A stretch of DNA of 64,000 bases from Eremomyces bilateralis CBS 781.70. Its lineage: Eukaryota; Ascomycota; Dothideomycetes; Eremomycetales; Eremomycetaceae. The DNA lies in NCBI RefSeq assembly GCF_010015585.1, contig NW_022985068.1, forward strand, positions 1,691,911 to 1,755,910. The letters run 5' to 3'. Positions 1 through 12,123 of the stretch are shown one piece after another; position 1 is the first letter of the stretch, and every line of letters starts with the position of its first letter. Both the position numbers and the translations under genes were made by a program. The notes under the pieces are model-generated. The model was not told the origin of the DNA and searched no databases. It saw only the letters and a program-made list of their open reading frames with translations.

Positions 1-876
1 CGGAGTCGCTCCGTGCAGGGGGACGGTACGGTAGTCCGTCGACAGAATGAATCTGAATGTATTGTGACTGCAAATCAACGACACCTCACTCCCATCGCTG
101 ACGTACGTGCGATAATCTCATCATCCCCAGATCCAGTCATCACCAATTGCCGTCGTCCCATTGGCGGCATCGCAGGTCTCGGCTCCGCGTGGGGAGCTCC
201 ACCCCCCGAGAAGTCCGCGAGTGGATATCAGATGCTTCGGACTTTGGGTTCCGCGCTTGATCTCCACGGGCCGGGCGTGGTGCTCTAGATTACGTGGTCG
301 AAGCGGCTATGCCAGCGATGGTTGGGATGCGGTCGATTACTGTCTGAGTGGAGGAGCATACCCAGACGCATTCACTTCACCCTCGAAGCCGACCCGTGTT
401 GTGAAGTACGAATAATTCCATAGATACCCACCCGACCGCACGAAGGCCGGTCCATAGCGCAAAGCGACTACTGGTATGTACGCTAACGACTTAATCATAC
501 AATGCTCATCCATGCGAGAGAAAGTTACCCACGCCCGCTGAACGATCCCAAACGCATGCCGTGATAAAAATCCAAATAACCATAACTCCATGCCGGCCGT
601 CGCCGACCGAACGCCGTTTTGTCGATGCGCGATGCGTGGATGGAGGAAGGGGGTATCCAACGCAGAAGAAATAGGGATGCTGTGTCGCTAATATGAATGC
701 ATGCAATGCAGACGTGGAGGTTCGTCTCGTGTATTTTGGTTCTTGTGGGACCGTCAAACTTCGTTCAGGTCCATTAGGTGGGTGTATCAAGCTCGAAATG
801 AGCGTCGTGATCGAGGTGTGCATGCTGGACGTGGTCATAAAAGACGCGGAATGTGGAAAACAGGGTCGCAATGACC
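1..876. other. Intergenic, downstream of CDC27
   Basis: No convincing gene seen. Open frames here are short, overlap one another on both strands and lack protein-like composition. The right end should include the 3' UTR of the minus-strand CDC27 gene. The left edge may contain flank of a gene outside the window. Confidence 0.5.
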
Positions 877-3507
877 TTATGCTCCGTCTTCGTCGTCGTC
901 GTAGAAATCGTCGTCATCGTCGATCGTCTCCATGGCCTCTTTAATATATGCAGCAGCCTAGACGCTCAATCAGCACGATCCTAACAAAAACAGAAGCGTC
1001 CAGCTGAACATACCTTCGGATCCAAATTCAACGCGTTCGTGAAATACTTCACCGCCAGCGACCGCTCCCGTAACATCTTATACGTCCGCCCCAGCAAGAA
1101 ATGCACATTCGCCACATCCGGCGCGATGTCCTTTAACACCGTCAACTCCCCCAGCGCATCCTGCGGCCGCCCCAACGTCAGCAGTGCCCGCGCCCGGTTC
1201 AGCCGTGCGAACCGCGACAGGCTCGGCCGCGGGTCCAGATCGCAGGCGTGCGAATACTGCGTGAGCGCGGCGTGGATCTTCTTCATCTTCTGCAGGACGG
1301 TGCCGATGCGGACGGCGAGGACCGCGTTGGTCGGGTTGATCTGCGCGGCGGAGCGATAGTGTTTCTCGGCGACGTCGAATTTGCCTAAGCGCTCGTACAC
1401 GCGGCCGAGGCCGTACCAACCGTGGTAGTGGCGGTGATCGGCGGAGATGGCGCACCGGTAGGCGTGCTGGGCTTTGTCGAACTCTTCATTCTCGACGTGC
1501 TCGTGGCCTTGGAGGGTGTAGGCGTAGGCGAATTTGGGGTCGAGCTGCGTGGCACGCTTGAAGCATTTGACGGCCTGGTCGTGCTCGCGTTGGAGGGAGA
1601 AGGAGTTGCCAATGGCGCACCACGCTTGGGGGGAGAGACGGTCGGCGTCGATCAGCTCGTGGGAAAGGTAGGCGAGTTCGATCTCGTTCTTCTGGTGCCA
1701 GAGGACGGTGGAATAGATTTCCAGGTCTTCCATCCGGGAGGGTGCGATTTTTCTCATTCGAGAGAACGCATCTGCAGCTTCCGGGTACGACGTTCGTTCG
1801 TAATGAGCTTTGCCGATCTGTGCCAGTACCCAGCCAGTCTCCCGTTGAGAAGCAGGAAGGGAATTAAATATCTCAAGCGCCGCTTGGTTCTGGTAACGAG
1901 AGAGGTTGTAGTATCCTGATCCAAGTCGCAGCAGTAATTGCGAAATCCACTGGACGGCTTGCTCTTGCTCTTTCGCCGGATCAGGCTGTGGAGGGCCGGC
2001 TTTTCGATTCGTTGGGACAGTCGCTGTGCTCGGATGTCCAACGATTCGCGGCTCTTTTACCTCTCCCGTGCTGACTTCCATCGGCTTCCGGTTCCCACTG
2101 ACGACCCGTCCCACCGTCGATGTCGATCGACCTCTTGTACCGAGACCGGATATGGCCTTCATCTTTCGTAATTCGCGCTGCTCTTTGACTTGAACGTCTC
2201 GCACCGTGGTCGTCTTGCTTCTAGATGGCCCTGAAATTGTGTCGCGCGGCACGATGTCCCGTAATCGGTTGCTTCGTCGTGGCTGTTCCGTGGTGTTCAT
2301 AGGTGGAGGGATATGACCGGAATTCGTCCGCTTATGGGCTGTAGGCACGGCGATTCTCGATGACTCGGAGCTATCCGTGCTTTCGGAGGTGGTACTCTTC
2401 ACTTTCAGTCGACCATTCGCCGTCCGGATTTTCGGCGGGTCTAGCGTGGCTTCCGATATGAGTGTCTGGAACCTCGAAGGCTTCTTGAGGGGAGCTTGTG
2501 GGGGTTCGATTTCGTGTACTGACGAAGTGTCATCGGCCATCACGACATCCTCGTCCTGAAAACTTCCATTAGCCGGAGGCGTATCCCATTCGTTGACCTC
2601 TTTGTGGCTCGCCATGACGGGGATGCTGCCGTTGAGCCTTGAGAATAGGTTTGGTCCGCCATGATTTAACCCGGGATCCCCAGCAGTACGGATGGTCGGA
2701 TTGAAGGGGTCGTTGAAGGAGTTGAAGACCGAGGATTGCGAATTGTTAGATTGCGCTTGGAGGGGTAGATTCGGAGGCTGTGGGTTGGTGGTCCCATTCG
2801 CAAGGTTTGGGTTCGAGTTATTCAATTCCATCGATACCTTGAAGACATTTTCGGGCCTCAACTCAGCGCCTAGTCCAAATGTCAATATTATTCTGGTCTC
2901 AGCGATTTATCCACGTACCACAGTCGCACAAGTCCGTGAACGCATCCCACATAAATGCATTCAGCTTCAAAGCCTCCACATAGTACTCAATCGCTTTGTC
3001 GGTCTCGTCGTTCGCTCGACTTAGCTTTCCGAGCAGACACAGCACGGCCGCAGCATCTGGTAAATGCCTCCGAAGAGTATCGGAATGTTTGTCTAACAGA
3101 TATTAGCGTCTGTCATCGGCTAGCTCGACATGGTATCACTCACTCCAGTGATTCCTCCCACTCCACTGGGCTCTTGATCGCTCCAGCGCGTTTAGACCCT
3201 CCGAATACCTCTCCAGCGCAAAACACGCCTTAGCAAACACGTAGGCGCACCCCAAATGCGGCAGCCGACCCGAGAATACTCTATCCCGACTGGTTTCATA
3301 AGCCGCCTTCACCTCCCCTAACCTCAAGTGACACAGGGCCAGCAGGTGGGCGGAGTCACCTTTTGAGTCCTTCGTGTCCAGAGCATGCAGTCGACCGGCA
3401 AAGAATAAGGCGTTCTGTAGCATGTCATTATCGAGTTGGTAGTATATCAGCTGGCGCAACTGAGGGGCAGTGTAGGCGTTCGGTGAAGGCAATGTTGTCC
3501 CAGGCAT
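877..3507 (-). CDS. CDC27: Anaphase-promoting complex subunit Cdc27/Apc3 (BimA/Nuc2 family)
   Basis: TPR subunit of the nuclear ubiquitin ligase APC/C, which by family knowledge binds activators such as Cdc20/Cdh1 through their C-terminal IR tails. Model: exons 3507-3144, 3092-2919, 2869-1014 and 957-877, all GT-AG introns of 49-56 nt, phase closed, 824 residues (usual fungal size). The N-terminal TPR region includes a cell-cycle-protein-like AAAVLCLLGKLSRAND stretch across exons 1-2. A disordered Ser/Thr/Pro-rich middle follows (about residues 200-460), then consecutive C-terminal TPRs (about 470-790). The last exon encodes only the end of the final helix and an acidic tail (IDDDDDFYDDDEDGA) built from GAC/GAT repeats. 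ATG at 3507 begins the first conserved TPR segment. Recognition is by TPR layout and family resemblance, so the subunit name is strong but not absolute against other TPR APC subunits. Confidence 0.9.
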
Positions 3508-4521
3508 GGTGTTGTCCGGGAGAGACGGCGTCTCCTCGATCGGTATTATGAGCAGATGGGATCGAGCCGAGCTCGGACAGAATATGCGAGGAAGAAGCGC
3601 ATCAAGACATATGGAAGATTTCGACTCGGATGGTAAAGATCGGGATCATATCAATCGTGAGTTCCTGGGGAGGGTATGGAGAAGGCAACGGTGAGGGGAC
3701 AACAATGACTTCAGAAAGCGCTAGAAGCAAGGTTGGAGATGAAGTCAGAAACGAAGTTGAAGATAAAGATGCATCGTCCAAAGAGGATGGAAGTATTCAA
3801 GAGAGTCAGATGGAGGTTCTTCCAGGATCGGGGCGGGGAAGGCACGACTGAGGGACGGTTGCCGTTTCGTGGTGGTTGTTGTCGAATCTATCGCGATGTT
3901 GTGGTGGTGGAACTGCCTGGTGCTTCTCGTTGTGAGGAGCCAATAATGTCAACCAATAGCGAACAGAAGAACCGAACCACCGACCCATGGCAGCAACCAG
4001 GGGTCCAGGGCATTGAGGGTAGGCACCTCCCGGTCGTTGCTTCCCCATCGGCTTGTTCCGTCGTGCAGAGCCTCCTCTCTCCTCCTCCATCTCCATCTCT
4101 GTTCTCCATCGCTGTTCTCCATCGGGGTCCTCTGCTTCAATACACGTTCACGTTCACATTCACTTCATCACATAAACGCGACAGGATCGTTTTCAAATAT
4201 AGAGTCAATTTCAACTGCCATTACTACCAACTTGGAATTCCATTCGCTTGCTTCGGATTGTATTTCGTCCACCATATCCTCTCCATAATGCTAAATGAAT
4301 AGCTAACTATCTATACGCCTCAGTTTCTATGCATTCGCTGCAAAAGTGTCCAATCTAGTCAACTCCTATAATGCTTGGTATACTAATATCATCCTCAATC
4401 AAACCTGAACTCCATCCATGCGGGTTAACATGCTAAGGAACCCGTGTCTGTATGCTACAGAATGAAATCTTCGGCCTACTCCGCTTCCCAACGCGCATTT
4501 CTTTTCCTGTTTCCCTTCCTT
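3508..4521. other. Intergenic, upstream of CDC27
   Basis: Presumed promoter and 5' UTR of the minus-strand CDC27 plus the 3' flank of the next minus-strand gene. Purine-rich on the plus strand near 3620-3840. Only short overlapping frames are present and I see no gene. Confidence 0.5.
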
Positions 4522-5388
4522 TCAAAGTCGAGCTCGTTCTGTTATGTCTGGTCGCGTGTCGAATACATCCTGGACCGCCTCAACCCGGCCATCGGCCCCT
4601 TCGTCTTCTTCATCTACGGTGAACAGATCCATGCTCGGCTCTTGCCAAGAGTGTCGGTTCTGCACATGGATCCGGCTACCTCGCCTACCACTCCGCCTCG
4701 TCGCCTCTCGTGCCCTCGCGACGACCGCCTGCGCATGCCCGAGTGTGGGTTCCGGCGCAGCGATGATGGCGATCGACGGCACGACCACGGCACTGTCTGC
4801 CTTCGAGACCGCAGCGTTCTCCGTCCCCGCGGCCGACTTCTCCGCACCAGCGTCCTGCTTCGGTCGGTGGTAGATCTCATGCAGCGAGCCGTGGTTGCCC
4901 GCCACGTATCGTGCCCAGCGTCGAGCCAGGGAGGTTCGGAGCCGTGTAGAGTTCGAGTGGAAACCGTGTTGCTCGGACGGGAGGATCCCGGCGCTCATGG
5001 CGAGGGGGTCTTCGTCCTCGGCGAGGGTAATAAAGTGCGCGAAAGGATCCTCGTTGATGTCGGGGAGGTGGTCCTGTGGCGGTTGATGAGGGTGAGTGAG
5101 ACTCTCTCGGGGGAGCAAAGGGGGCCAGGAAAACGTGCGGCGGTGCTTCCGATCGTGATGCATCTTGAACGATGTGGATAGCGGACTTCGAGCTGCAAAC
5201 GACGGTTTGGAACGGATAAGGATATTGCCTGGAAAAGTACGATTCTCAGAACTATTAAAAGACCCGGCCTGAGGCCGGCCGATGAGCGCGCTCGACGAAG
5301 TAACGACGGAAATCTGCAACGCAATGGGCTCAGTAACGACTGGTGATGGCCAGGAAGGAAAATCGGGAACAGATTTGGGGGCGAGCAT
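4522..5388 (-). CDS. Hypothetical protein, Ser/Arg-rich, no recognised domain
   Basis: Single open frame, 288 residues from ATG 5388; another in-frame ATG lies at 5409 and an internal one at 5163. I chose 5388 because its context (CCGCCATGC) is good. Composition looks like protein rather than shadow: a Pro/Ser-rich N-terminus, a basic RKHRRTFSW segment, acidic INEDPFAHFITLAEDEDP, then SLARRWARYVAGNHGS with an amphipathic look, and an acidic C-terminus (DLFTVDEEDEG). No signal peptide or membrane segment. Function unknown. The N-terminus could instead be reached through an upstream intron. Same strand as CDC27, about 1 kb upstream of it. Confidence 0.55.
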   Translation of the reverse strand: MLAPKSVPDFPSWPSPVVTEPIALQISVVTSSSALIGRPQAGSFNSSENRTFPGNILIRSKPSFAARSPLSTSFKMHHDRKHRRTFSWPPLLPRESLTHPHQPPQDHLPDINEDPFAHFITLAEDEDPLAMSAGILPSEQHGFHSNSTRLRTSLARRWARYVAGNHGSLHEIYHRPKQDAGAEKSAAGTENAAVSKADSAVVVPSIAIIAAPEPTLGHAQAVVARAREATRRSGRRGSRIHVQNRHSWQEPSMDLFTVDEEDEGADGRVEAVQDVFDTRPDITERARL

Positions 5389-7768
5389 GGCGGATTTATA
5401 TGTATGCATGACCCTAACGATGCAGACGTCAGAGCCGCGTGCAAGACCTATTCGTCCCTTAAGGCGGAGCACGCGCAACGGGTTGCGACATCTCCACCTT
5501 TTATGAATCACTCCAGGCGGACGCACGTGTGCTGCCTATCACGGGTGGCTTGGCCGACCCGCCCAACTTGTCGACCACGCAGCGGGACTACTCGCTTGCT
5601 CCATTTGGAGAATGGGCTGCTGGAAACATCGGCCTCCTGCAGATATATCGGACCACACTCGGTGTGCACGCCGATTGCTTAGACAGGATTCCTCAGCCCT
5701 AGTGTTGGGCGGAAGTATGCGGGACCCAATAGGTTGCACGCCACCCTGATTGAATTATCAGAAGGGGATGGGATGAAGGTGTAAGATGGACGGATTGGGA
5801 CGAGATGATGGTCATCTCGTTTGACCTTTCCACTCATACACCATAATACATCCCGAAGTAGGCAGTGCTGGGGCGTATTCGTCCCTTCTATGGAGCCTCA
5901 TTAGGAGTCTCAAATCGTCTCACGGGAACGGCACGTCATAGGTACAGGGAAGTCCCAGCATCTCGAAATCCGACTCGTCCAAAATAACTCCCTTTCTCCC
6001 TTCTACATCAGAATCCATCATTTCACCCTCCCCATGTTTCCAAGACGCGATGATCCCATGATACCGCTAGATTTGTCGCGACGGCTGATCACTCGACCCT
6101 GACCCCCTGCGGCCCTCCCACACCACAGCCGATATGCGGACGCCGCTGCGGGTCGGATTGGGTCGTCTGAGAGGTCGCGGTCGCCGACAGATGAGACAGT
6201 TGACGTTGGCTTTCCAGGTCGTGTGCGTAAAATGACTAATATGCAGGTTCAGGCTCCAATTCCATTTGCCTCGCTATGGGAATTGGATTCCATGGTTGGG
6301 TTGGGTGTTCAGGCGCATGGAGGGGGAGGATGCAGTGCATGCCGCCCTTGCAGATGACTAGCGTCCTGCGTCGGATCCAGGTTGCCGTCCTGATTTCAGT
6401 TTCGATTGTCTTGGAAACGCTGGAGGCTAGGCCATTTGCAATAATATATAATGACCTAGAATGCGATTATGATTATGATATTGGACGTTCTAGTGCCTGC
6501 CGCTGCAATGACGATATGCTTATTCCGCAACACCACCTTCAATATAGATTTGTCTGTCCTTGAGCCCCCCACCCTTCATGCGAACTCCTGCAGTCTCACC
6601 CAACATCACTATTGACCAACACTACACCGCAATACCGTACATCGTCCAGGGTTCTGCCCTTTAGCACGCCATCTCCCTTTCTTGCTCAGGATCTGCGTGT
6701 CACAAGATGCATCTAGCTCGACAATTCATGCATTATCAATCACCACAATCGGACATTGTCGACTCGGTGGTGCTTTGGAGAGCATACCGTCCGCAAACCC
6801 GTCTCGCGATCCGGAAAAGCCGATAAGGGGTTGCTGGTGGTCTCGTCGTTCTGCATGATTCAAGCCGCGGCGCTGACTTCAGGTATGGAGGATCTATTGG
6901 TGTTCGCATTGCTATTGTCACTTGTCGGAAGGAGAAGAGTTCGTCTCCCAGCAGGTAGTCCAGTCCACTCCGTGTCGTGGCCGTGAGGAAGCTCGGGTCC
7001 GGAAGATCCGAAACCTGATGTGGAGGGCGGGCAGATGTTGCAATCCATCAAGCGACGAGATAACAATCAGGTAAGCCATCGTAAATTCGTAATAGAGACT
7101 CGAAAAGAAAATATGACTAGATCCACAACGCAGATGGTTCGGGACAGTTAACGCAGGGGCCAACTCTGGGGTTCCAGAGGGTAGCATCGCAATAGTCCTA
7201 GGGAGCAGTCAAATTCAAGATATTAATACGCTATCAAAACGCTGTGGATTTTAGCACGCGTTGCACATCAGTAAAATCATACTTCGTAAATAACTCTAGT
7301 TAAATAATGAGATTTTCTGTTAAAATTGAAAGTTGAATGATTGGTGAACTGATGGAGACCGTGAGATCGGGGGATAATCGATTTACGTTGCCGCGGCAGT
7401 GCGGGTGTAAACAAACCGCGTCATAGCGTCCACCCAACCTCTCGACTTTCACCAGCCTCCGCCATGAGAGCAATATCAACCACCGTTGACATCAAGAATA
7501 TCCAGACCTGCAGTCACTCTCATAATCTTCCAAGTACAAGAACTTACTTTCATCTTTCAAAATCCTCACGTTCTCTAAATTCATCTCCCTAGCACCCAGT
7601 TTTTGGTATTGTGCCCTCTCACCCCTCTCACATCCACACCTACGACTCTACGACTCTCCTGAACCAAGGCCACATTTGGATTCCTCAGGTTGTGAGCCTA
7701 ACGGCTCCAGCTATCACTTCCCTCCTTTTCGAAAGGTGTAAAAAGGCCATTGGAAGAAAACATTCATC
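5389..7768. other. Intergenic 2.4 kb with pyrimidine-rich leader
   Basis: Lies between divergently oriented genes (minus 4522-5388, plus 7769-8752), so it should hold both promoters. The last 300 bp before 7769 are C/T-rich with CACCCCTCTCACA-like runs, typical of fungal leaders. A short AT-rich stretch lies near 7200-7370. No convincing gene. Confidence 0.5.
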
Positions 7769-8752
7769 ATGGCGCCCCTCAGCTCCATGATCACTACCCT
7801 CCTTCGACGCTCTCAATTCGACGGAGCCAACTTCGAACTCTCTCCCATGGCAGTCCACGATCTCTCCATCCGCGATGACCCCAACCCTAATGGCGAAGTC
7901 CATTTCGGCGTCGGCGCCACCCCAGCCCACACTTTCAACAACCAAGGCTTCCTCGCTCTCTTCGCCATCCTCGGCACTGGCATGGCCCTCGTGGCGATCT
8001 GGTTCTTCTTCTGGGCGAAGAACGGCGGCTTTAAATGGCACAAAGACGACTGGGACGACTACAAGTCCACCGTCCTCCGCCGCAAGGGCCCCGATGGCAA
8101 AACCCTCTCCAACGCCACCAAGAGCACCAACCTCGGCGGCGGCAGCATCGTCGCGCCCCCGAAAACCGTCTACACCGACGACTCCGCCAGCTCCGCCATG
8201 ACCGACGACCGCGACGTTGAGCGCGGCGACTACGCCCACGAAGGCCACCGCGCCACCCGTGATCCCGAGCTCGCCCACTATCGAAGCGAGCGGCCCGCCC
8301 GCGTCGGCGGCATGAATCGGAACTACGACGGCAGCCACTGGGACTCCTCCAACACGGACCGCTCGGCCGTCTCGTCCGACCGACAGGAGCGCACGTCCGA
8401 CCGAGCGGAGCGCAAGGCGCGACGGGCGCGCCGGCGAGAGGAGCGCGAGCGCGACGAGGCGAGGCATAGCAGGCAGCCGAGGGAGCAGCCGGAGATGGAG
8501 ATGGCGAGCTCGTACTATCAGTCGTATCGACCGAGTCAGCCGCCGAGTTATCAGGACGACACCGACTCGGGGACGAAGAGCTACCCGTGCAAGATCCCAG
8601 GGCTGTCAAGGGTGGAGGATGATATCGCGCCGAGTGAGAGCGTGAGCAATATTGGCATGGGGCCGAAAAGGGCGGGGCCGGGGCAGGGCGCGAGTGGGTT
8701 CAGGCGAGGTGGGGGGATGAGGGTGGTGCATGATGAGGAGGATGGGTTCTAA
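7769..8752 (+). CDS. Single-pass membrane protein with basic disordered tail (fungal, unknown function)
   Basis: Intron-less 327-residue frame; ATG at 7769 follows a pyrimidine-rich leader. One hydrophobic segment at about residues 60-82 (GFLALFAILGTGMALVAIWF) is followed by an aromatic/charged juxtamembrane stretch (WAKNGGFKWHKDDWDDYK). The rest is hydrophilic: Ser/Asp-rich about 100-200, an Arg/Glu-rich tract about 205-250, then a short motif GTKSYPCKIPGLSR near residue 270 and a Gly-rich end. There is no N-terminal signal sequence, so the helix is the likely targeting element; which side the tail faces is not visible. I recognise no named family. High GC and codon use match the neighbours. 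Confidence 0.8.
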   Translation: MAPLSSMITTLLRRSQFDGANFELSPMAVHDLSIRDDPNPNGEVHFGVGATPAHTFNNQGFLALFAILGTGMALVAIWFFFWAKNGGFKWHKDDWDDYKSTVLRRKGPDGKTLSNATKSTNLGGGSIVAPPKTVYTDDSASSAMTDDRDVERGDYAHEGHRATRDPELAHYRSERPARVGGMNRNYDGSHWDSSNTDRSAVSSDRQERTSDRAERKARRARRREERERDEARHSRQPREQPEMEMASSYYQSYRPSQPPSYQDDTDSGTKSYPCKIPGLSRVEDDIAPSESVSNIGMGPKRAGPGQGASGFRRGGGMRVVHDEEDGF

Positions 8753-9587
8753 TGGATATCGGACACCGCATGATAACGAAGCGATCGGACCGTTTAGTAT
8801 TTGGCATTCACTGGCGTTGATTGATGGATTGGAAGCCGACTGTCGGCGTGATTATGGAGGTATCCCGGACCCTATGATTGTAGGGACAACGAGGTCGATG
8901 GCAAATTGGTTGATGATGGAAGAAACCCTGCAGTCATTGCGATGCGATAGACATGCGGTTAAGCTGTAGATAGTTCACAACAAATTCTGTAGCATACAAT
9001 AACATTGAATGTAGAAAAACACATCCCGTACGCCCTATGCTCCTAGGTATCCCCAAGCTAATTGCAACCGAAATACTACCAAGACCCGATCCAAACTCCC
9101 AAGAACCAGAGGTGGCAACTCCACGCGTTGAACTCTCGATGACTTCCATCAACAAAAGAGGTTTTCTCATCGCAGTTCCCAAGGAAAATGTTCTAATCCT
9201 GTTGTCAGTCCATATCCGTTGCGCGAGCCAAAAATTGGAGTACTTACCGGTTCCGGCCATCGATTGGGATTGACGATGTACGAGATGGCTGGCCCCGAAC
9301 GCGCTGAAGAAGGTTGATGCCCATCGTCCGGTCTGCTCATCAGCGCCTTTCCAAATCCTGGATGTTACAGAGGAGATGGGTCTTGCACCTACTCGAACTA
9401 AACCAGGACACTACTCAAATGATCAAGCCCCAGAGGAGGAACATCGACATATCCGGCGACGAAGATCGTCGGGGTTCTGTTCAACCGTTAGTTTCTCCTT
9501 TCGGGCATCCAAGGCGTCATGAACCGTACTTCTCGGTGCTGCCACCGTCTTCTGCGTCGCCGCCTACTTCTACTTCGCCACCTGCTT
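8753..9587. other. Intergenic
   Basis: 3' flank of the preceding plus-strand gene and of the possible minus-strand gene at 9588-10013 (convergent arrangement). Short frames on both strands overlap each other; nothing supported. Confidence 0.45.
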
Positions 9588-10013
9588 CTACTTCGCCGAT
9601 GGCATCTTTTTAGATTTTGGTCGGCCATCGGGCTTAGAGTTGGAATACATCCAACCACGGCCCCGTCTCGCTCGTGTGCACCACCTCCATGCCCTCTTCA
9701 GAGAAGAGCCCTTGCCTCCCTCTTGCTCCTGCTGAGTATCAACTCCCTCTGATCTCGTCGCCACCTCTTGTTCCTGGTGACGAGGGACCCTCTCCAGACT
9801 TGACATCAGCGCGAGATCCTGCTGGCGCTGGGCTCGCTCCCATCTCCTCAGCTCGTGTTTCTGCTGGCCACAGACTTCTTCTAGTTTTCTCGTTAGCTCT
9901 GGGGCTTCAATAGGTTGAGAGTCCGTTGCGCTGTACGGCGGTGGGGGTGGGTCCATGGGCTCAACTGCTGTCAAGTCAAACATGGTGGCACTGAAGTGAC
10001 TGGTATCAGGCAT
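9588..10013 (-). CDS. Possible small basic protein, unknown function
   Basis: 141-residue frame from ATG 10013 (second in-frame ATG 30 nt on). N-terminus DPPPPPYSATDSQP contains a PPPPY element of the kind bound by WW domains. A charged middle, likely helical (TRKLEEVCGQQKHELRRWER), is followed by a Gln/Glu region and a Lys/Arg-rich end (GRPKSKK). No signal peptide. Plus-strand frames overlap it, and the region is low in complexity near 9540-9600. It may be a complete small gene, an exon of a larger one, or chance. Confidence 0.4.
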   Translation of the reverse strand: MPDTSHFSATMFDLTAVEPMDPPPPPYSATDSQPIEAPELTRKLEEVCGQQKHELRRWERAQRQQDLALMSSLERVPRHQEQEVATRSEGVDTQQEQEGGKGSSLKRAWRWCTRARRGRGWMYSNSKPDGRPKSKKMPSAK

Positions 10014-10984
10014 ATTGCAGAGTGTACTGGGTTCGATCTGCGAGCAGCTGACAAGTCAAGAATTATTTGAAGAGGGGGTGTAAATGGCAGGAGACGAGAC
10101 TTGTCTTTGAACATTGTTCTTCTCTTTTAGTACTTCTGGTTTTCGACTCATTATATCTCTTGATTTGGTACTGTACCGTGGATTGTGGGATTGTTGCGAA
10201 CCTCATTCCAAGGTAGGATCCCATCAACCGTACCAGATGCGTCAACAAGGTATCACGAGGACAAAATATTTCCTATTATTATAAAATCAAATATTTTGAC
10301 TGGCTAACGGTAATGGTATCCCAGAATTTGGCTGACAACCGCCCAACGCCAAAGCGTCGAACTGGATCAGCCCTGAGCCCTCACTCAGCCCTACGACATT
10401 CTTGTCAAAAACACTACAAGGGGTTACAACAATCCCCACGCTGAATCTTGCTTTCCAAATTCTAAGCACTTCCCATGAAGCATAGCACTATGTCTACGTG
10501 ATGGATAATAATACCTGACTACTATCCTGAACGATGAAGGGCAGGAGGGGCCAAGGAATGAATTATGAAACGGCCTTGCCGTCAGCGGGGCACAGCTATG
10601 TCTAGCGAAGATATTAACCACCATCGTTATTTATGGCACTGGTCATATGCTGCTTGTGGAGGATTGGTAATATACGTGGATTGCCGGGGGACTTAGATGT
10701 TGATGATAAGAGTCCGAGATCTTGATATATCCCGGGCCACCCCAGCGCTCATTCATGTGGAGGACTATCATGTGCTAGGAAATAGTGATGAATACGAACG
10801 AATGGCTTTTATTCATCATGAGCCTTCTACTGATTTTTTAAAACATCCCTTTCCTCCTTTCATTTCCTTCTTTGTGTTCTTCTCTGGCATAAAGTCAAAG
10901 CAACGAGCTTAACCTCCTTGGATACCAGCGTACTCATCCACAAATCAGTCAAGACTTCATCAATATTGATAGCTCCGCGTCAAC
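10014..10984. other. Intergenic
   Basis: Upstream region for the possible minus-strand gene and for the secreted-protein gene starting at 10985. Moderately AT-rich in 10250-10300 and 10840-10880. No supported gene. Confidence 0.45.
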
Positions 10985-11796
10985 ATGCTCGCCCTCCCGC
11001 TCTTTGTCCTTCCTCTGCTCATCAGTGTGGCGTTTGTCGCATTGGGCAGTGTCACCACTGATCCCTCTCGCCGAGGCGTGACCCTCCACGAGATGCCTGA
11101 CAACTTCACAGTTGTCCCCGCAGAGTGAGTTCGATCCCAAATCTCATTGTCTTTAAGGTAAACTAACATTGTGCAGATGGACCGGGCAGATCTTCAAGAA
11201 CGGCCCCGAGGTCACTCTGTTCGGCGACACTACCTCTGACATATTTGACTACATTGAAGAGCAAAACCCAGAATACGACGTTCACTTCCCAGTCTCGACG
11301 AGGGAGAAGACGCCCGATGGCCCTCCTGGCTATAATCCCGATGGTCCATGGGTATGTCGAATAGTCCTTGCGTATCCGTAGTCTGAGATCTGTGCTAATC
11401 AACCTCTCTCAGCTTGTCGGAGAACTCGTGAAGTGTCCCGAGAAGTCGGGCGGTCCCAGCACTCCCGAGTGCCCAGGCTCCTTGTGCGGCCAAGGATTTG
11501 CGCGGGCATTCGCTATCGAAGAGGGCATCAAGTACCTGAAAAGCAAGCGCTATCATGCCTGGCACGGGCCCCACTCCTATGGTCAATGCCATCGCTTGAC
11601 CTGCTCCTGGAACTCGGCCATCTACTTCTGCAACAACAAGGACGAGCCCCAGTTGGTTCCGTGGTCTGAGATTGGGGGTCTCGCCGATCAGACTCTGCAG
11701 TTATGTCGACAGGGAGACAAGGTTCGGGGAACGCACTTGCAGCCACATTGGCTCTATGCAGTGAGAATCAATGCGAATCAAGGCCCTGGTTGCTGA
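10985..11796 (+). CDS. Secreted eight-cysteine protein, copy 1 of a tandem pair
   Basis: Three exons: 10985-11124, 11177-11351, 11413-11796. Introns 52 and 61 nt with GTGAGT and GTATGT donors. The phase closes to 232 residues. The N-terminal 21 residues form a clear signal peptide (hydrophobic LFVLPLLISVAFVALG). The mature part starts with VTTDPSRRGVTLHE, then WTGQIFKNGPEVTLFGD, a Pro/Gly-rich spacer, and a C-terminal domain with eight cysteines including GQCHRLTCSWNSAIYFC and a final Cys. The even cysteine number suggests four disulfides in the extracellular space. The C-x5-C-S-x-NSAIY-x-C pattern recalls small secreted proteins of plant- and insect-associated ascomycetes; I know no function. 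The copy at 12124 has the same exon layout and cysteine order, so the pair arose by tandem duplication. Confidence 0.85.
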
Positions 11797-12123
11797 AGGG
11801 TAAATATGAGGAGGACATAGGGATATGGAAAATGAACCCGGTTGCTAAAGGGTGGATATGGGGAGAGAGGGATATTGGAATTAGACTCGATGCAGCAGAT
11901 CCATAGATGGACGACTCCATGCTTAAAATTCATTCACATTCTAGCCAGGTCCCATGTGATCGTCAGGGCCTGGAAGCCAATGGCTATTTCAGTAAATCCG
12001 GAAGATTTAAGCAAACTGCCGCGACCAAGTTTGCCTCTAACCTTTTCAATCCGATATCGCCTCAAAAGCTTTCAGACAGATAACACGGAATCTCATTCTT
12101 TTTTCAAATCGAACCCTAATAAT
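11797..12123 (+). promoter_or_regulatory. Spacer between the two secreted paralogs
   Basis: 327 bp between the stop of copy 1 and the start of copy 2, on the same strand. Presumably the 3' UTR of copy 1 and the promoter of copy 2. The repeated GGGATAT.GG.. runs near 11815-11880 are a small local duplication. No other gene. Confidence 0.4.

Noticed and set aside
1422-1919. 165-codon plus-strand frame in CDC27
   Set aside because: Antisense shadow; the minus strand holds continuous TPRs.
4444-5181. 245-codon plus-strand frame opposite the hypothetical gene at 4522-5388
   Set aside because: Arg/Val-rich composition and no recognisable feature; the minus strand has the more protein-like sequence, although the choice is not certain.
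7685-8467. 260-codon minus-strand frame opposite the single-pass membrane protein
   Set aside because: Ala/Val/Gly-rich shadow of a GC-rich gene, without start context or domain.
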